Source: Desulfomonilaceae bacterium
GTDB taxonomy: Bacteria > Desulfobacterota > Desulfomonilia > Desulfomonilales > Desulfomonilaceae
Assembly: GCA_031082285.1 (NCBI GenBank)
Contig: JAVHLK010000023.1
Location: 1 to 59,858, forward strand
DNA length: 59,858 nucleotides
Direction of reading: 5' to 3'
The first letter of the stretch is position 1, and the number at the start of each line of letters is the position of its first letter. The translations under genes were made by a program, and so were the position numbers. The notes beneath the pieces were generated by a model. The model was not told the origin of the DNA, did not search any database, and saw only the letters and a list, made by a program, of their open reading frames with translations. This document shows, one piece after another, positions 51,943-59,858 of this stretch.

Positions 51943-52756
51943 AGCCAAGCTTCGAAGTCTCATTCGGTTCGGCATTGACGGAGGCATAAGTGGTTTCATT
52001 CCTTGTGGCACTACGGGAGAATCTCCCACCCTGTCCCACGAAGAGCACAACCGCGTCGTTGAACTCACCGTTTCGGAAACGGCCGGTCAGGTCAAGGTGA
52101 TTGCGGGGACGGGATCCAACAGTACCGCGGAAGCAATCAGTCTCACCCGTCACGCGCAAGAGGTCGGCGCGGATGCGGCTCTGCTCGTGAATCCGTATTA
52201 CAACAAGCCCTCGCAGGAGGGTCTGTACCGACACTTCAAAGCCGTTGCAGAGGCCGTCGATATTCCGCTGGTGTTATACAACATCGCGGGACGTACCGCG
52301 GTGAACGTGGAAAATTCCACCATGGAACGACTCAGCAAGATTCCAAACATCGTAGGGGTGAAGGAAGCGTCGGGAAACATCCTGCAGATGAGCGAGGTGA
52401 TTCGGCTGTGCGGTTCCGATTTCGACGTCCTTTCCGGTGACGATCAAATGACGTTCCCCTTGATGGCCCTCGGCGGGAAGGGCGTCATCTCCGTAGTTTC
52501 CAACCTGGTTCCCGACAGGATGTCCGCCATGGTCAAGAGCATGCTCGACGGTGAAGTCGAAAAGGCCAGAGCGATGCACTTTCGGCTCTTCGAGCTGTGT
52601 CAGGCCATGTTCATCGAGACCAACCCCATACCGGTCAAAGCTGCGTTGGGTCTCATGGGAAAAATCGAATCCGAGTACCGTCTTCCCCTTTGCCCGCTTT
52701 CGCCTGATAACTTGCAGAAACTCAAGACGATACTCGAGAGGAATGAACTAATCTGA
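51881..52756 (+). CDS. dapA: 4-hydroxy-tetrahydrodipicolinate synthase
   Basis: A 291-residue class I aldolase-type enzyme that condenses pyruvate and aspartate semialdehyde, the first committed step of the lysine/diaminopimelate pathway. It shows 'FIPCGTTGESPTLSHEEHNRVVE', 'VNPYYNKPSQEGLYRHFKAVAEA' (catalytic Tyr region) and the Schiff-base Lys in 'VGVKEASGNILQMSEVI'. AAAGGAG lies five bases before the ATGATG at 51881. The start overlaps the lysA tail by 62 bp. dapB follows after 16 bp. Confidence 0.97.
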   Translation: MMFSGAYTAVVTPFKNDRVDEAKLRSLIRFGIDGGISGFIPCGTTGESPTLSHEEHNRVVELTVSETAGQVKVIAGTGSNSTAEAISLTRHAQEVGADAALLVNPYYNKPSQEGLYRHFKAVAEAVDIPLVLYNIAGRTAVNVENSTMERLSKIPNIVGVKEASGNILQMSEVIRLCGSDFDVLSGDDQMTFPLMALGGKGVISVVSNLVPDRMSAMVKSMLDGEVEKARAMHFRLFELCQAMFIETNPIPVKAALGLMGKIESEYRLPLCPLSPDNLQKLKTILERNELI

Positions 52757-52772
52757 CACAGGGGGTCCGACG

Positions 52773-53582
52773 ATGAAAGTTGCCGTAAGCGGTGCTGCCG
52801 GAAGGATGGGCGGAAGAATACTGACGCTGTGCCGTGCGCACCCGGAGATCGAGATTTCGGCCGCGCTCGAAGCAGCGGGGCACCCCTATGTGGGAAGAGA
52901 TGCCGGCGAAATTTCCGGGCTGGGCACCTTACACGTTCCGATAGCAGACGACGTCTATAAGGTACTGGAGAGCGCCGACGTATTGATAGACTTCTCTTCG
53001 CCTGAAGCGTCGATGACCAACGTGAAGGCTGCGGCGGAGACCGGCAAGGCGATCGTCGTGGGGACTACCGGTTTCTCCGAGGACCAGCGGGAAGCCTTGA
53101 CCGAGATCGGGAGCGCCACACGCTGCCTCATAGCCCCGAATATGAGCATGGGCGTAAATCTCCTGTTCAAGCTGGTAGAGAGCGTTTCTCGGGCTCTGGG
53201 GGATGAGTACGACGTCGAGATCGTCGAAGCTCACCACAGGATGAAGAAAGACTCGCCCAGCGGAACCGCGGGTAAGCTTGCGGAGATCGTCGCGCGAGCC
53301 TTGAACAGAGACCTGGGAACCGCAGGCGTATACGGCCGACAAGGGCTCGTCGGAGAACGGAAGCCCGAAGAGATCGGCATCATGGCGCTCCGCGGGGGCG
53401 ACATCGTGGGTGAGCACACGGTCATGTTCGTCACCAACGGCGAACGTATTGAGTTGACTCATCGAGCCCATAGTCGGGACGCCTTTGCCAAGGGAGCCGT
53501 TCAGGCCGCGGTGTGGCTCGTGTCCCGGCCCAACGGTCTGTATGACATGCAGGACGTGCTGGGACTGAAGGAGACGTCATGA
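52773..53582 (+). CDS. dapB: 4-hydroxy-tetrahydrodipicolinate reductase
   Basis: A 269-residue NAD(P)H-dependent reductase, second step after DapA. Rossmann motif VSGAAGRMGGRI (residues 4-15), 'ADVLIDFSSPEA', 'GTTGFSED', catalytic 'VEAHHRMKKDSPSGTA' and the C-terminal 'LTHRAHSRDAFAKGA' are all present. Stop overlaps the ATG of the next gene (ATGA). Confidence 0.97.
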   Translation: MKVAVSGAAGRMGGRILTLCRAHPEIEISAALEAAGHPYVGRDAGEISGLGTLHVPIADDVYKVLESADVLIDFSSPEASMTNVKAAAETGKAIVVGTTGFSEDQREALTEIGSATRCLIAPNMSMGVNLLFKLVESVSRALGDEYDVEIVEAHHRMKKDSPSGTAGKLAEIVARALNRDLGTAGVYGRQGLVGERKPEEIGIMALRGGDIVGEHTVMFVTNGERIELTHRAHSRDAFAKGAVQAAVWLVSRPNGLYDMQDVLGLKETS

Positions 53583-54325
53583 GACTGGTACGGTTCAGGA
53601 CCGCGGACGGGATCTTTACGGGTTGCGTAGAAGGTGATGCTCTGTGTGAGGTCGCCGGTACCCCGCTTCCCAGGAGGTACTCGCTGGACGAGGTGAAGTT
53701 GCTCGCGCCCTGTTCTCCTTCGAAGATCGTGGCCGTCGGTCTGAATTACGTGGATCACGCGCGGGAGGTCAACCTTCCCATACCCGAGGAACCACTGCTG
53801 TTCCTGAAGCCGCCTTCCAGTATCGTGGGGCCGGGGGATGCGGTCCGTCTCCCCACGCAGAGTTCGCGGGTGGACTACGAGGCCGAACTCGCGGTGGTAA
53901 TCGGCCGAACCGCGAGCAACGCATCGAGGGAGGATGCGAGAGAACTCATTCTCGGGTACACTTGTCTAAATGACATTACCGCTCGCGATCTCCAAAGGAA
54001 GGACGGCCAGTGGACGAGAGCGAAGAGCTTCGACACGTTCTGCCCAATCGGACCGTGGATCGAGACCGAACTTGACCCTTCCGATCTACGCATCCAACTG
54101 TTGCTCAACGGCGAGTCCAAGCAGGATTCCAGGACATCGAATCTCGTCTTCGATCCCTTTGTGCTGATCGAGCATATTTCCGCGATCATGACGCTCCTTC
54201 CGGGCGATGTCATCGCGACGGGAACGGCCGCCGGCATCGGGCCCCTCAAAGCGGGCGATACGGTCGAAGTGAGGATCGAGGGGATCGGTTCATTGGTCAA
54301 CCCCGTAGAGGTCGCCACCAGATGA
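53579..54325 (+). CDS. Fumarylacetoacetate hydrolase family protein
   Basis: A 248-residue FAH-family enzyme. 'KIVAVGLNYVDHAREVNLPIPEEPLLFLKPPSSIVGPGDAVRLP' is the family entry; metal ligands lie in 'VDYEAELAVVIGR', 'GYTCLNDITARDLQRKDGQWTRAKSFDTFCPIGPWI' and 'PLKAGDTVEVRIEGIGSLVNPV'. Members hydrolyse C-C bonds or decarboxylate/hydrate acyl compounds; the substrate here is unknown. It overlaps dapB and folK by four bases each, so the three are translationally coupled; the link to lysine metabolism is unclear. Confidence 0.93.
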   Translation: MRLVRFRTADGIFTGCVEGDALCEVAGTPLPRRYSLDEVKLLAPCSPSKIVAVGLNYVDHAREVNLPIPEEPLLFLKPPSSIVGPGDAVRLPTQSSRVDYEAELAVVIGRTASNASREDARELILGYTCLNDITARDLQRKDGQWTRAKSFDTFCPIGPWIETELDPSDLRIQLLLNGESKQDSRTSNLVFDPFVLIEHISAIMTLLPGDVIATGTAAGIGPLKAGDTVEVRIEGIGSLVNPVEVATR

Positions 54326-54834
54326 GTGTCACTGTTTACATCGGTTTCGGCTCCAACATGGGAGACCGGGAAGCGATTTTTCGGGCCTCGCTGGAGAGCA
54401 TAACAAAGGTGCCGGGAACCGAGGTCACGGCGCATTCGAAGCTGTACGAAACAGAGCCGGTAGGGCTTGTAGATGGAGGTCGGGAGTTTCTCAACGGAGC
54501 CATTGCATTGGAAACCACGCTCCCGCCGGCGGACCTGATGACTTTTCTTCGGTCCATCGAGCAACGACTTGGCAAGTCGCCCACTCACCGGAGCAACGAA
54601 TCTCGCCCCATCGACCTGGACATGCTCCTGTATGGTGACGGGATCATTCAGGAGGACGGTTTGACTGTCCCTCATCCCAGGATGCACACACGAGGGTTCG
54701 TGCTGGCTCCTCTGGCCGAGATCGCACCCGATGCGGTTCATCCCGTATTGAACCGTACCGTGAGCGTGTTGCTCTCGCGTCTTGCGGATGAGGAACTCCG
54801 GAGCGTTCGGAAACGGGACCGGCTGCCGGCATAG
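54322..54834 (+). CDS. folK: 2-amino-4-hydroxy-6-hydroxymethyldihydropteridine diphosphokinase
   Basis: A 170-residue HPPK enzyme that transfers pyrophosphate from ATP to the pterin precursor in folate synthesis. 'VYIGFGSNMGDREAIFRASLESI' (N-terminal), 'SKLYETEPVG' and the signature 'NESRPIDLDMLLYGDGIIQE...VPHPRMHTRGFVLAPLAEIAPD' are seen. It overlaps the FAH gene by four bases. The next gene starts 7 bp after it. Confidence 0.96.
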   Translation: MSVTVYIGFGSNMGDREAIFRASLESITKVPGTEVTAHSKLYETEPVGLVDGGREFLNGAIALETTLPPADLMTFLRSIEQRLGKSPTHRSNESRPIDLDMLLYGDGIIQEDGLTVPHPRMHTRGFVLAPLAEIAPDAVHPVLNRTVSVLLSRLADEELRSVRKRDRLPA

Positions 54835-54841
54835 AGGGACA

Positions 54842-55108
54842 ATGTTCTTGCGATTACTTCTCCTTGGGATCCTCGTGTACGCCGGTGCCAGAGTGGTTCT
54901 CTGGGTACGCAGGTATCTGAAGTCGCTTCCGCATCGCAGCGAGGTGCGCATTTCCCGCGGGCCCGGGGGAGTCAATGAGATGGTGAGAGATCCGGTGTGT
55001 GGGGTCTACATCACCGAGAAGGAGTCGATCACCGCGGTTGTAAAGGGCAGAGAGTACTACTTCTGTTCCGCAGAATGTCGAAGGAAATTCTTGGAAGATC
55101 AAGGGTGA
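54842..55108 (+). CDS. Membrane-anchored YHS-domain protein
   Basis: An 88-residue protein with one N-terminal transmembrane helix (MFLRLLLLGILVYAGARVVLWV) and a C-terminal YHS-like metal-binding segment: VRDPVCGVYITEKES...GREYYFCSAECRRKFLEDQ. The Cys residues (CGVY and FCSAEC) probably bind a metal ion. It may be a copper- or heme-related small protein, but this is unproven. It follows folK closely and precedes the sensor kinase gene by 6 bp. Confidence 0.8.
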   Translation: MFLRLLLLGILVYAGARVVLWVRRYLKSLPHRSEVRISRGPGGVNEMVRDPVCGVYITEKESITAVVKGREYYFCSAECRRKFLEDQG

Positions 55109-55114
55109 TCCGGG

Positions 55115-56647
55115 ATGAATACCGGCAGCGAAATCCCAAAAATTCTCATCGCGGACGATTCTGAAATCCTGAACAACATGCTCAGGGACGTCTTCGAAGA
55201 AAACGGTTTCGATGTCGTTCAAGCCTTTGACGGAGCTGAATGCATATCGCTCTTTCTCAGGCAAAACCCCGATGTGGTCCTCATCGACGTCCAAATGCCC
55301 AAAGTGGACGGCATTGAGGTGCTGCGCTATATCAAGGAAAAATCGCCGCGGACTCTTGTGATCATCATGACCGGTGCCGGTACCGAAAAGACCGCGGTCC
55401 GGGCGATGAAACTCGGCGCGGACGACTACTTGAACAAACCCTTCGGAGTGGTGGACGTGGTGGCCCTCTCCACGAAACTCCTCGAACGACGACGAAGTGA
55501 CGAAGAGAACATCAGGCTCAAGAATGAAGTTCGCCGCGGTGAAAAATACCTGGCCCACCTGACCAAGATCATCAACGAAGCATTGATCACTACGGACGCC
55601 TTGGGACGCATTCAGTTCATCAACCGGGCCGCGGAGATGCTTTGGGGATATTCCGAAGAGGACCTCAAAGGGAAGGATATTCATTTTCTGATACGTGGCG
55701 AAGCCCGGACGCTCCTGTACAGAGATCTGGTCAAGGACACGATTCGTGCAGGCAAGATAGAAGGGGAATTTCACTTCAGGCGAAAGGACAAGGGGACTTT
55801 TCCCGGGTATCTCTCCACGTCGGTCATCAAGGACAACGGCCGTGTCCGGGGAATCGTGGTCGTCGTGGCCGATCTCACCAGGTTGTACGAAGTGGAAAGG
55901 CGCCTCAAGCAGTCCGAGAAACTCGCATCGCTGGGAAAGGTGGTGGAGGGAATCGCACACGAAGTGAGGAACTGCCTGACATCATTGGGCGGCTTTGCAC
56001 GTCGCCTGCGGAAGAGAACCTCGGACGACGCGACCTGTGCCCGGTACACCAAGATCATACTTGGAGACGTGGGCCGCCTCGAATCCATGGTGAGAGAAAT
56101 CGAGGCCTATGTACGGTTCTCGAAATTCTATCCGTATCAGTTCACGAAGACCGAACTCGTCCCTTTGATTGAAAGGGCCGGAGACAGGGTTCGCGAGGCG
56201 TTGTCCGATGAACAAACGGAAGGCGTGGTCTTCAGGCTGAATGCGGACGACGATCTGCCTCAGATCCATGCGGACCCGACCGCGTTAGAGGAGGTATTCT
56301 TCAATCTCATCATGAATGCATACGAGGCAATGCCGCGCGGGGGAAGGCTCAAGGTGGAAGTCAAGAACCTTCAGTCCGCGGTATCCGTCTCGTTCGTCGA
56401 CACCGGTGTGGGAATTCACAGCGAGGATTTGTCCGAGATATTCAACCCCTTTTTCACGTCCAAGACTGCCGGAGCGGGTATGGGTCTAAGCAAGGTGTAT
56501 CTCCTGGTGGAGGAGCACCGGGGCACGGTGAATGTCGTGTCGGAACCCAACAAAGGGACGACGTTCGAGGTATTTCTCCCTGTGGAAAGACTCATGACCG
56601 GGCTTCATCCGTGGGAAGTCGCGTCACGGAAAGGACCCGTCGGGTGA
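55115..56647 (+). CDS. Receiver-PAS-histidine kinase hybrid, soluble
   Basis: A 510-residue signalling protein without membrane helices. An N-terminal receiver (residues 8-122; phosphoacceptor Asp58 in 'VVLIDVQMPKVDG', Lys in 'YLNKPFG') is followed by a PAS domain (about 150-262) and a HisKA/HATPase module. The H box is GIAHEVRNCLTSLGGF with His282. N box 'NLIMNAYEAMPRGGRLKVEV', G1 'VDTGVGI', F box 'IFNPFFTSK' and G2 'GAGMGLSKVYLL' are intact. Domain order (receiver first) is that of an orphan kinase activated by phosphorylation from another kinase. No separate response regulator is adjacent. It follows the YHS gene by 6 bp, at the end of the coupled run. Confidence 0.93.
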   Translation: MNTGSEIPKILIADDSEILNNMLRDVFEENGFDVVQAFDGAECISLFLRQNPDVVLIDVQMPKVDGIEVLRYIKEKSPRTLVIIMTGAGTEKTAVRAMKLGADDYLNKPFGVVDVVALSTKLLERRRSDEENIRLKNEVRRGEKYLAHLTKIINEALITTDALGRIQFINRAAEMLWGYSEEDLKGKDIHFLIRGEARTLLYRDLVKDTIRAGKIEGEFHFRRKDKGTFPGYLSTSVIKDNGRVRGIVVVVADLTRLYEVERRLKQSEKLASLGKVVEGIAHEVRNCLTSLGGFARRLRKRTSDDATCARYTKIILGDVGRLESMVREIEAYVRFSKFYPYQFTKTELVPLIERAGDRVREALSDEQTEGVVFRLNADDDLPQIHADPTALEEVFFNLIMNAYEAMPRGGRLKVEVKNLQSAVSVSFVDTGVGIHSEDLSEIFNPFFTSKTAGAGMGLSKVYLLVEEHRGTVNVVSEPNKGTTFEVFLPVERLMTGLHPWEVASRKGPVG

Positions 56648-56760
56648 CCTCCCGAGGCGTCGGACGCGGAAGCGGCCGGCAATGGGGCCGCGGTGAGACT
56701 GTAAGTTAGGTGCTTCGGTTTGGTTTGTTGCAGAATGTTGCGGTTCGAACGGAGACACGA

Positions 56761-57381
56761 ATGGCTGCCCCAGAGAGAGGTATGACTGCACTCTGCATCG
56801 CGGTGTTAGTGGTTCTGATTCCATCCTTTGCGCCGGCGGACATCTATGTCCGAACTCACGAGGACGGCCACAGGGAATTCACGAACAGGCCTTCCGGACC
56901 CGGCTGGATCTTCTACATGACCGAAACCGGCGAGCAGCCGGTCGTACGGTTTGTGAAGCAGGAGGGAAAACCGAAGAGCCTGGACGAGATAATCGCGGAA
57001 ATATCGGACAAGTTCGACATCGAGGCAAGCCTGGTCAAAGCGATCATCAGGGCCGAGTCCAACTGCGATCCCAAGGCCGTTTCATCCAAGGGCGCGCAGG
57101 GGCTCATGCAGCTCATGCCGGGTACGGCGCGGGAACTCAATGTGACCCGGCCGTTCGATCCCAAGGAGAACATTATTGGAGGGGTCAAGTACATAAAGGG
57201 CCTGCTGGCTTCGTACGGCGACCTCCGGCTGGCTTTGGCCGCGTACAACGCGGGACCGGGAACCGTCAAGAAGTATGCCGGTATCCCTCCCTATCGTGAA
57301 ACGATCAACTATGTCCGAAAGGTCATTCGTTACTACAAGAACTTCAAGGATAATCCGGGCCTGCGGGTTGCCGGCAGCTAG
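56761..57381 (+). CDS. Lytic transglycosylase, SLT domain
   Basis: A 206-residue exported peptidoglycan-cleaving enzyme. A signal peptide (GMTALCIAVLVVLIPSFAPA, cleavage near A-DIY) is followed by a short DUF4124-like segment ('DIYVRTHEDGHREFTNRPSG'). The SLT domain has catalytic Glu in 'LVKAIIRAESNCDPKAVSSKGAQGLMQLMPGTAREL' and 'GGVKYIKGLLASYGDLRLALAAYNAGPGTVKKYAGIPPYRET'. ATG at 56761 is preceded by GGAG. It acts in the periplasm on glycan strands. It precedes pgsA by 21 bp. Confidence 0.94.
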   Translation: MAAPERGMTALCIAVLVVLIPSFAPADIYVRTHEDGHREFTNRPSGPGWIFYMTETGEQPVVRFVKQEGKPKSLDEIIAEISDKFDIEASLVKAIIRAESNCDPKAVSSKGAQGLMQLMPGTARELNVTRPFDPKENIIGGVKYIKGLLASYGDLRLALAAYNAGPGTVKKYAGIPPYRETINYVRKVIRYYKNFKDNPGLRVAGS

Positions 57382-57402
57382 ATGTCACAAGATCGGAAAT
57401 AA

Positions 57403-57975
57403 ATGACAAAGTACGTGCCCAATTTTCTCACGCTGGGGCGAATAGTCCTCGTCCCTCCCATAGTTATTCTCTTGTTCTTCCCCGGAAAATTCTGGTCCGC
57501 TCTGGCGGCTTTTATCTTCCTCATCGCGTCTCTGACGGATTTCTTCGACGGCTTCATCGCACGACGGTTTCACGTGGAATCGTCCTTTGGGCGTTTTCTC
57601 GATCCCATTGCCGACAAGGTGCTGGTCACCGCTTCCCTCATCATGCTCATCGCACTGGGCCGCGTCGAGGCATGGATCGTCATGTTGATCATCAGCCGTG
57701 AGGTCGCGGTGAGTGCGCTCAGAGCGACCACCAAGTCGTGGGACACGACGCTCAAACCGAGTCCCGCGGGGAAGCTCAAGGCAGTTTTCCAGTTCGCCGC
57801 GATCGTCCCCTTGATGGTCCACTACACCTACCACTTCATCATTCCCATCAATTTCCATCTGATCGGCACGATACTGATCTATATCGCTCTCGTACTGACC
57901 ATCTGGTCCGGTGTGGACTACTTCTACCGGTTCTACCGGGAATACGAAGTTCGCGAGACCGACGACACCTTGTAA
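57403..57975 (+). CDS. pgsA: CDP-diacylglycerol-glycerol-3-phosphate 3-phosphatidyltransferase
   Basis: A 190-residue CDP-alcohol phosphotransferase with about five helices that makes phosphatidylglycerol phosphate. Motif D-x2-DG-x2-AR-x8-G-x3-D-x3-D is intact: DFFDGFIARRFHVESSFGRFLDPIADK (about residues 46-72). N-terminal 'YVPNFLTLGRIVLVPPIV' is typical. It is the last gene of the plus-strand run. Confidence 0.96.
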   Translation: MTKYVPNFLTLGRIVLVPPIVILLFFPGKFWSALAAFIFLIASLTDFFDGFIARRFHVESSFGRFLDPIADKVLVTASLIMLIALGRVEAWIVMLIISREVAVSALRATTKSWDTTLKPSPAGKLKAVFQFAAIVPLMVHYTYHFIIPINFHLIGTILIYIALVLTIWSGVDYFYRFYREYEVRETDDTL

Positions 57976-58203
57976 CGGGCAGGCCGTGCCGTGAGGTTCA
58001 GGCTCCCGCCCGTACCCAAAATCGGTCGGGGATGACCGCCTCGGAAGATGACGACCCAGGGCATCCGTTCCGCGGTCGTGTGCCGAACCGTAGTTGAGTT
58101 TTGGGCAGCCACGTGGGCTCCGTGGCCGGAACGCATGCACGGACACGACGAAGCGTGACGCACACCGGCGCATCCCCCAATGGTTGGTCGGATTTGGTAT
58201 CCC

Positions 58204-58289
58204 TGGCGGAGGGAGAGGGATTCGAACCCCCGGATCTTTCGATCAACGGTTTTCAAGACCGCCGCCTTAAACCGCTCGGCCATCCCTCC
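58204..58289 (-). tRNA. tRNA-Ser (anticodon UGA)
   Basis: An 86-nt class II tRNA on the minus strand with an encoded CCA. Acceptor GGAGGGA pairs with TCCCTCC; the anticodon loop is CTTGAAA (anticodon TGA, reads UCA); a long variable arm (TGATCGAAAGATC) is typical of serine. T arm contains GGTTCGAATCC. Confidence 0.95.
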
Positions 58290-58372
58290 GTGATTGGATG
58301 GTTGCGCAATGCTAGCGTTACGGCGTTCTCTTGTCAAGTGACGCCGACTATCACGGACAGCCGCGCTCGTCA

Positions 58373-58621
58373 TCAAGTACCTTGCCGGATCTCTTGAAGA
58401 AAGACCGGGAACTCGGGGAATTCGGCCATACAACACCCTTGTTCAGAGGGGAATTCGTGGGACACAATACCTATCTTGCGGACAACGCGGCTGCTCCGCA
58501 ACAGGACTGAATCATGGCTCGTTTGTCGGGCATCGTCGTGCACCCATATGCCCAACAGGGCATCCGTGAGGCAAAGATCCGTCAACTCCGAGGTCCCGCA
58601 CAAGATATGGCCTCTCTTCAT
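58373..58621 (-). CDS. Small frame coupled to hepT, function unknown
   Basis: An 82-codon frame whose ATG overlaps the hepT stop (ATGA), so ribosomes could reinitiate. The predicted protein has no recognised motifs; cysteines occur at 8, 17 and near 63. It could be a real third gene of the toxin-antitoxin unit or chance. Listed with low confidence because of the coupling only. Confidence 0.3.
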   Translation of the reverse strand: MKRGHILCGTSELTDLCLTDALLGIWVHDDARQTSHDSVLLRSSRVVRKIGIVSHEFPSEQGCCMAEFPEFPVFLQEIRQGT

Positions 58622-58956
58622 TTTCCAAACTCGTCAAGAATCTCTTTGATCTGAGTCTTCAAAGGCGGGAGGTCTCGTTCGACAATATCCCAAATTCGTT
58701 CCAGATCTATCCCCAGGTAATCATGGACTACAACATTGCGGAATGCGCCGATTTCTCGCCACGGCACTGCAGGATAATTGAGCTTCGTATCGGTTGAAGT
58801 TCTTTGGATTGACTCGGAAAGCGTGTGGAGATTCCGCAAAACCGCATCCTGCGTTTTGCGATCAGCCAGGAACGAACCCTTGCCGTCACCGGTGAACTGT
58901 AAGATGTGGTCAATGCAATCCAGTATGTGTACGAAATAGAGCCGATCATCTTTCAT
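58618..58956 (-). CDS. hepT: HepT-like toxin (DUF86) of an MntA/HepT module
   Basis: A 112-residue helical HEPN-family protein. The RNase-type motif Rx4-6H is 'FRNVVVHDYLGID' (Arg, His and the adjacent Tyr that antitoxins adenylylate). From family knowledge HepT is an RNase toxin neutralised by AMPylation by MntA. Its start overlaps the mntA stop by four bases. Confidence 0.9.
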   Translation of the reverse strand: MKDDRLYFVHILDCIDHILQFTGDGKGSFLADRKTQDAVLRNLHTLSESIQRTSTDTKLNYPAVPWREIGAFRNVVVHDYLGIDLERIWDIVERDLPPLKTQIKEILDEFGK

Positions 58957-59243
58957 AGAGGAACCGCCTGTTGCAATACTCGGTCCCGAATATACGAATG
59001 CAAAGCTCCCACCGTGACGATATGGACCGGCCTTCCGAGCAATTCTTCGAGATCGGCGATAAGCCCTCCCGGAAACCAGGGAGAAGGATTTTCACCGACT
59101 TCAACCAGTATATCGATGTCGCTTGATTCGCCGGCTTCTCCACGGGCTACGGAGCCGAACAGACGTACATTCTCGGCCCCATGTCGAAGGGCAATTTTCA
59201 GGATTTCCTCTCGCTTTTCTTTCAGCAATTGTTCAATTTCCAC
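58953..59243 (-). CDS. mntA: MntA-like nucleotidyltransferase antitoxin
   Basis: A 96-residue minimal nucleotidyltransferase. Motif GSxxRG-x-DxD is GSVARGEAGESSDIDI (residues 30-45; Asp42 and Asp44). It should transfer AMP to the HepT tyrosine. It is the first gene of the pair on the minus strand. Confidence 0.92.
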   Translation of the reverse strand: MEIEQLLKEKREEILKIALRHGAENVRLFGSVARGEAGESSDIDILVEVGENPSPWFPGGLIADLEELLGRPVHIVTVGALHSYIRDRVLQQAVPL

Positions 59244-59858
59244 GGCCGCTGCCCCCTGAGTTATTGGAGAATTTGCATGCTCACTTCGTTGAGTTCAACC
59301 ATTGTCCTATTTTTCTCTGAGTTCATCAACTGCTGAGTGAACATCCTCAATTCTCATCTGTAATTGGATCGACGGGCAGTCCCACATCGTGGATGGTTCG
59401 CTCGTCCGCCTTGTGACTATCTTAACGGAGGCTTCATCCAATTCCAACTAGGCTGATCTCGCGTGCCCCAATTCTCGGCCGGCAAGCCGGCAACAACCTA
59501 AGATGCCTAAGGATTCGATCGTCACGGCATCCTGGGAAGCGTGGTTGCACCCTGGAGACTACGGGAGACCGGGCGAAGAACGTGGACACGTTTGGGCGAG
59601 GCCCCAGAAGAGTCACGCAGACAGATGATCCCACGCACACGTCCGACTCCAAACCTCCGGACGCATGGCTTACTCCTTTGCGCTCATCACTGTTCGCTCG
59701 CTGAAAACGCGAGATCAATAGTCCCTATCCATTCACTCCGGCCGGTTTGCCCGGCCCGGCTATCTCTTGTCGACGAACCTGGAGCCCGAGATTCCTGGTA
59801 TGAATAACGTAGTCGACACGATCTCCCCGCGTCCTTTCTTGGTCTTCGTCGTGGTTCG
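59244..59858. other. Window end, no recognised gene
   Basis: About 615 bp. Small frames exist on both strands (for example 59434-59718 minus and 59541-59807 plus) but none has recognised features. A promoter for mntA should lie near 59260-59330, which is locally AT-rich. Confidence 0.35.

Noticed and set aside
59434-59807. Frames on both strands near the window end
   Set aside because: Neither has recognised motifs or start signals; the DNA may belong to a gene that is degraded or lies beyond the window.
1-59858. CRISPR array, rRNA genes, complete insertion sequence or prophage
   Set aside because: No regularly spaced repeats, rRNA sequence, intact transposase or phage structural genes were seen.

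Overview
The window looks like chromosomal DNA of a GC-rich, anaerobic, probably sulfate-reducing or syntrophic member of the Desulfobacterota (former Deltaproteobacteria). This is an inference from gene content: an AhbD-type heme synthase next to hemB (siroheme-dependent heme route), a CooC-type CO-dehydrogenase maturation ATPase with folD and a DUF3786 gene (Wood-Ljungdahl accessory functions), a decaheme c-type cytochrome, a rubredoxin/glutaredoxin/rubrerythrin-like set, GTP-dependent PEP carboxykinase, and a UGA-containing (selenocysteine) transporter gene. I cannot name the species.

Layout. 1-3.4 kb: a minus-strand rubredoxin/glutaredoxin/ferritin-like cluster and a PAS-PAS sigma-54 activator. 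3.8-6.4 kb: a deleted DUF523/DUF1722 remnant, an epimerase, a small membrane protein, and a frameshifted integrase remnant beside tRNA-Ala(CGC). 6.5-14.3 kb: a membrane metallophosphoesterase, a membrane-fused spermidine-synthase-like protein, a decaheme cytochrome and two exported hypotheticals. 14.8-18.2 kb: pckG behind a 27-bp perfect palindrome, then an orphan cytosine-5 DNA methyltransferase with its terminator and a dispersed repeat. 18.5-23 kb: a helical protein, coaE, two small membrane-anchored proteins, an Hsp20, a cupin protein and a methyltransferase. 23.1-27.4 kb (minus): Na/Pi symporter-like protein, Fe/Mn superoxide dismutase, a two-gene YeeE/YedE transporter whose first subunit has an in-frame UGA at the conserved Cys followed by a SECIS-like hairpin, and a P-type ATPase tail. 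27.9-34.5 kb (minus): small exported protein, folD, cooC, DUF3786 (flanked by two copies of a palindromic repeat), serA, a PIG-L deacetylase and a zinc-ribbon protein. 34.6-37.3 kb: hemB-ahbD and an MBL hydrolase. 37.4-43.4 kb: murJ and rpsT divergent, a degenerate CHAT protein, an HD phosphohydrolase and a methyltransferase.

43.5-57.9 kb is one long plus-strand run: argB-argD-argF-argG-argH, an LptM-like/fibronectin lipoprotein, lysA-dapA-dapB, a FAH-family hydrolase, folK, a YHS protein, a receiver-PAS-kinase, a lytic transglycosylase and pgsA, many with overlapping or nearly touching ends. A sigma-70-like promoter lies before argB. The window closes with tRNA-Ser(UGA), an MntA/HepT toxin-antitoxin pair, and about 600 bp without a recognised gene.

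Most of the window is conserved housekeeping DNA. The accessory signals are the selenocysteine transporter gene, the pseudo-protease CHAT protein, the integrase/tRNA scar, the palindromic repeats, the orphan methyltransferase and the toxin-antitoxin pair. All assignments rest on reading the sequence by eye; no database search was run.
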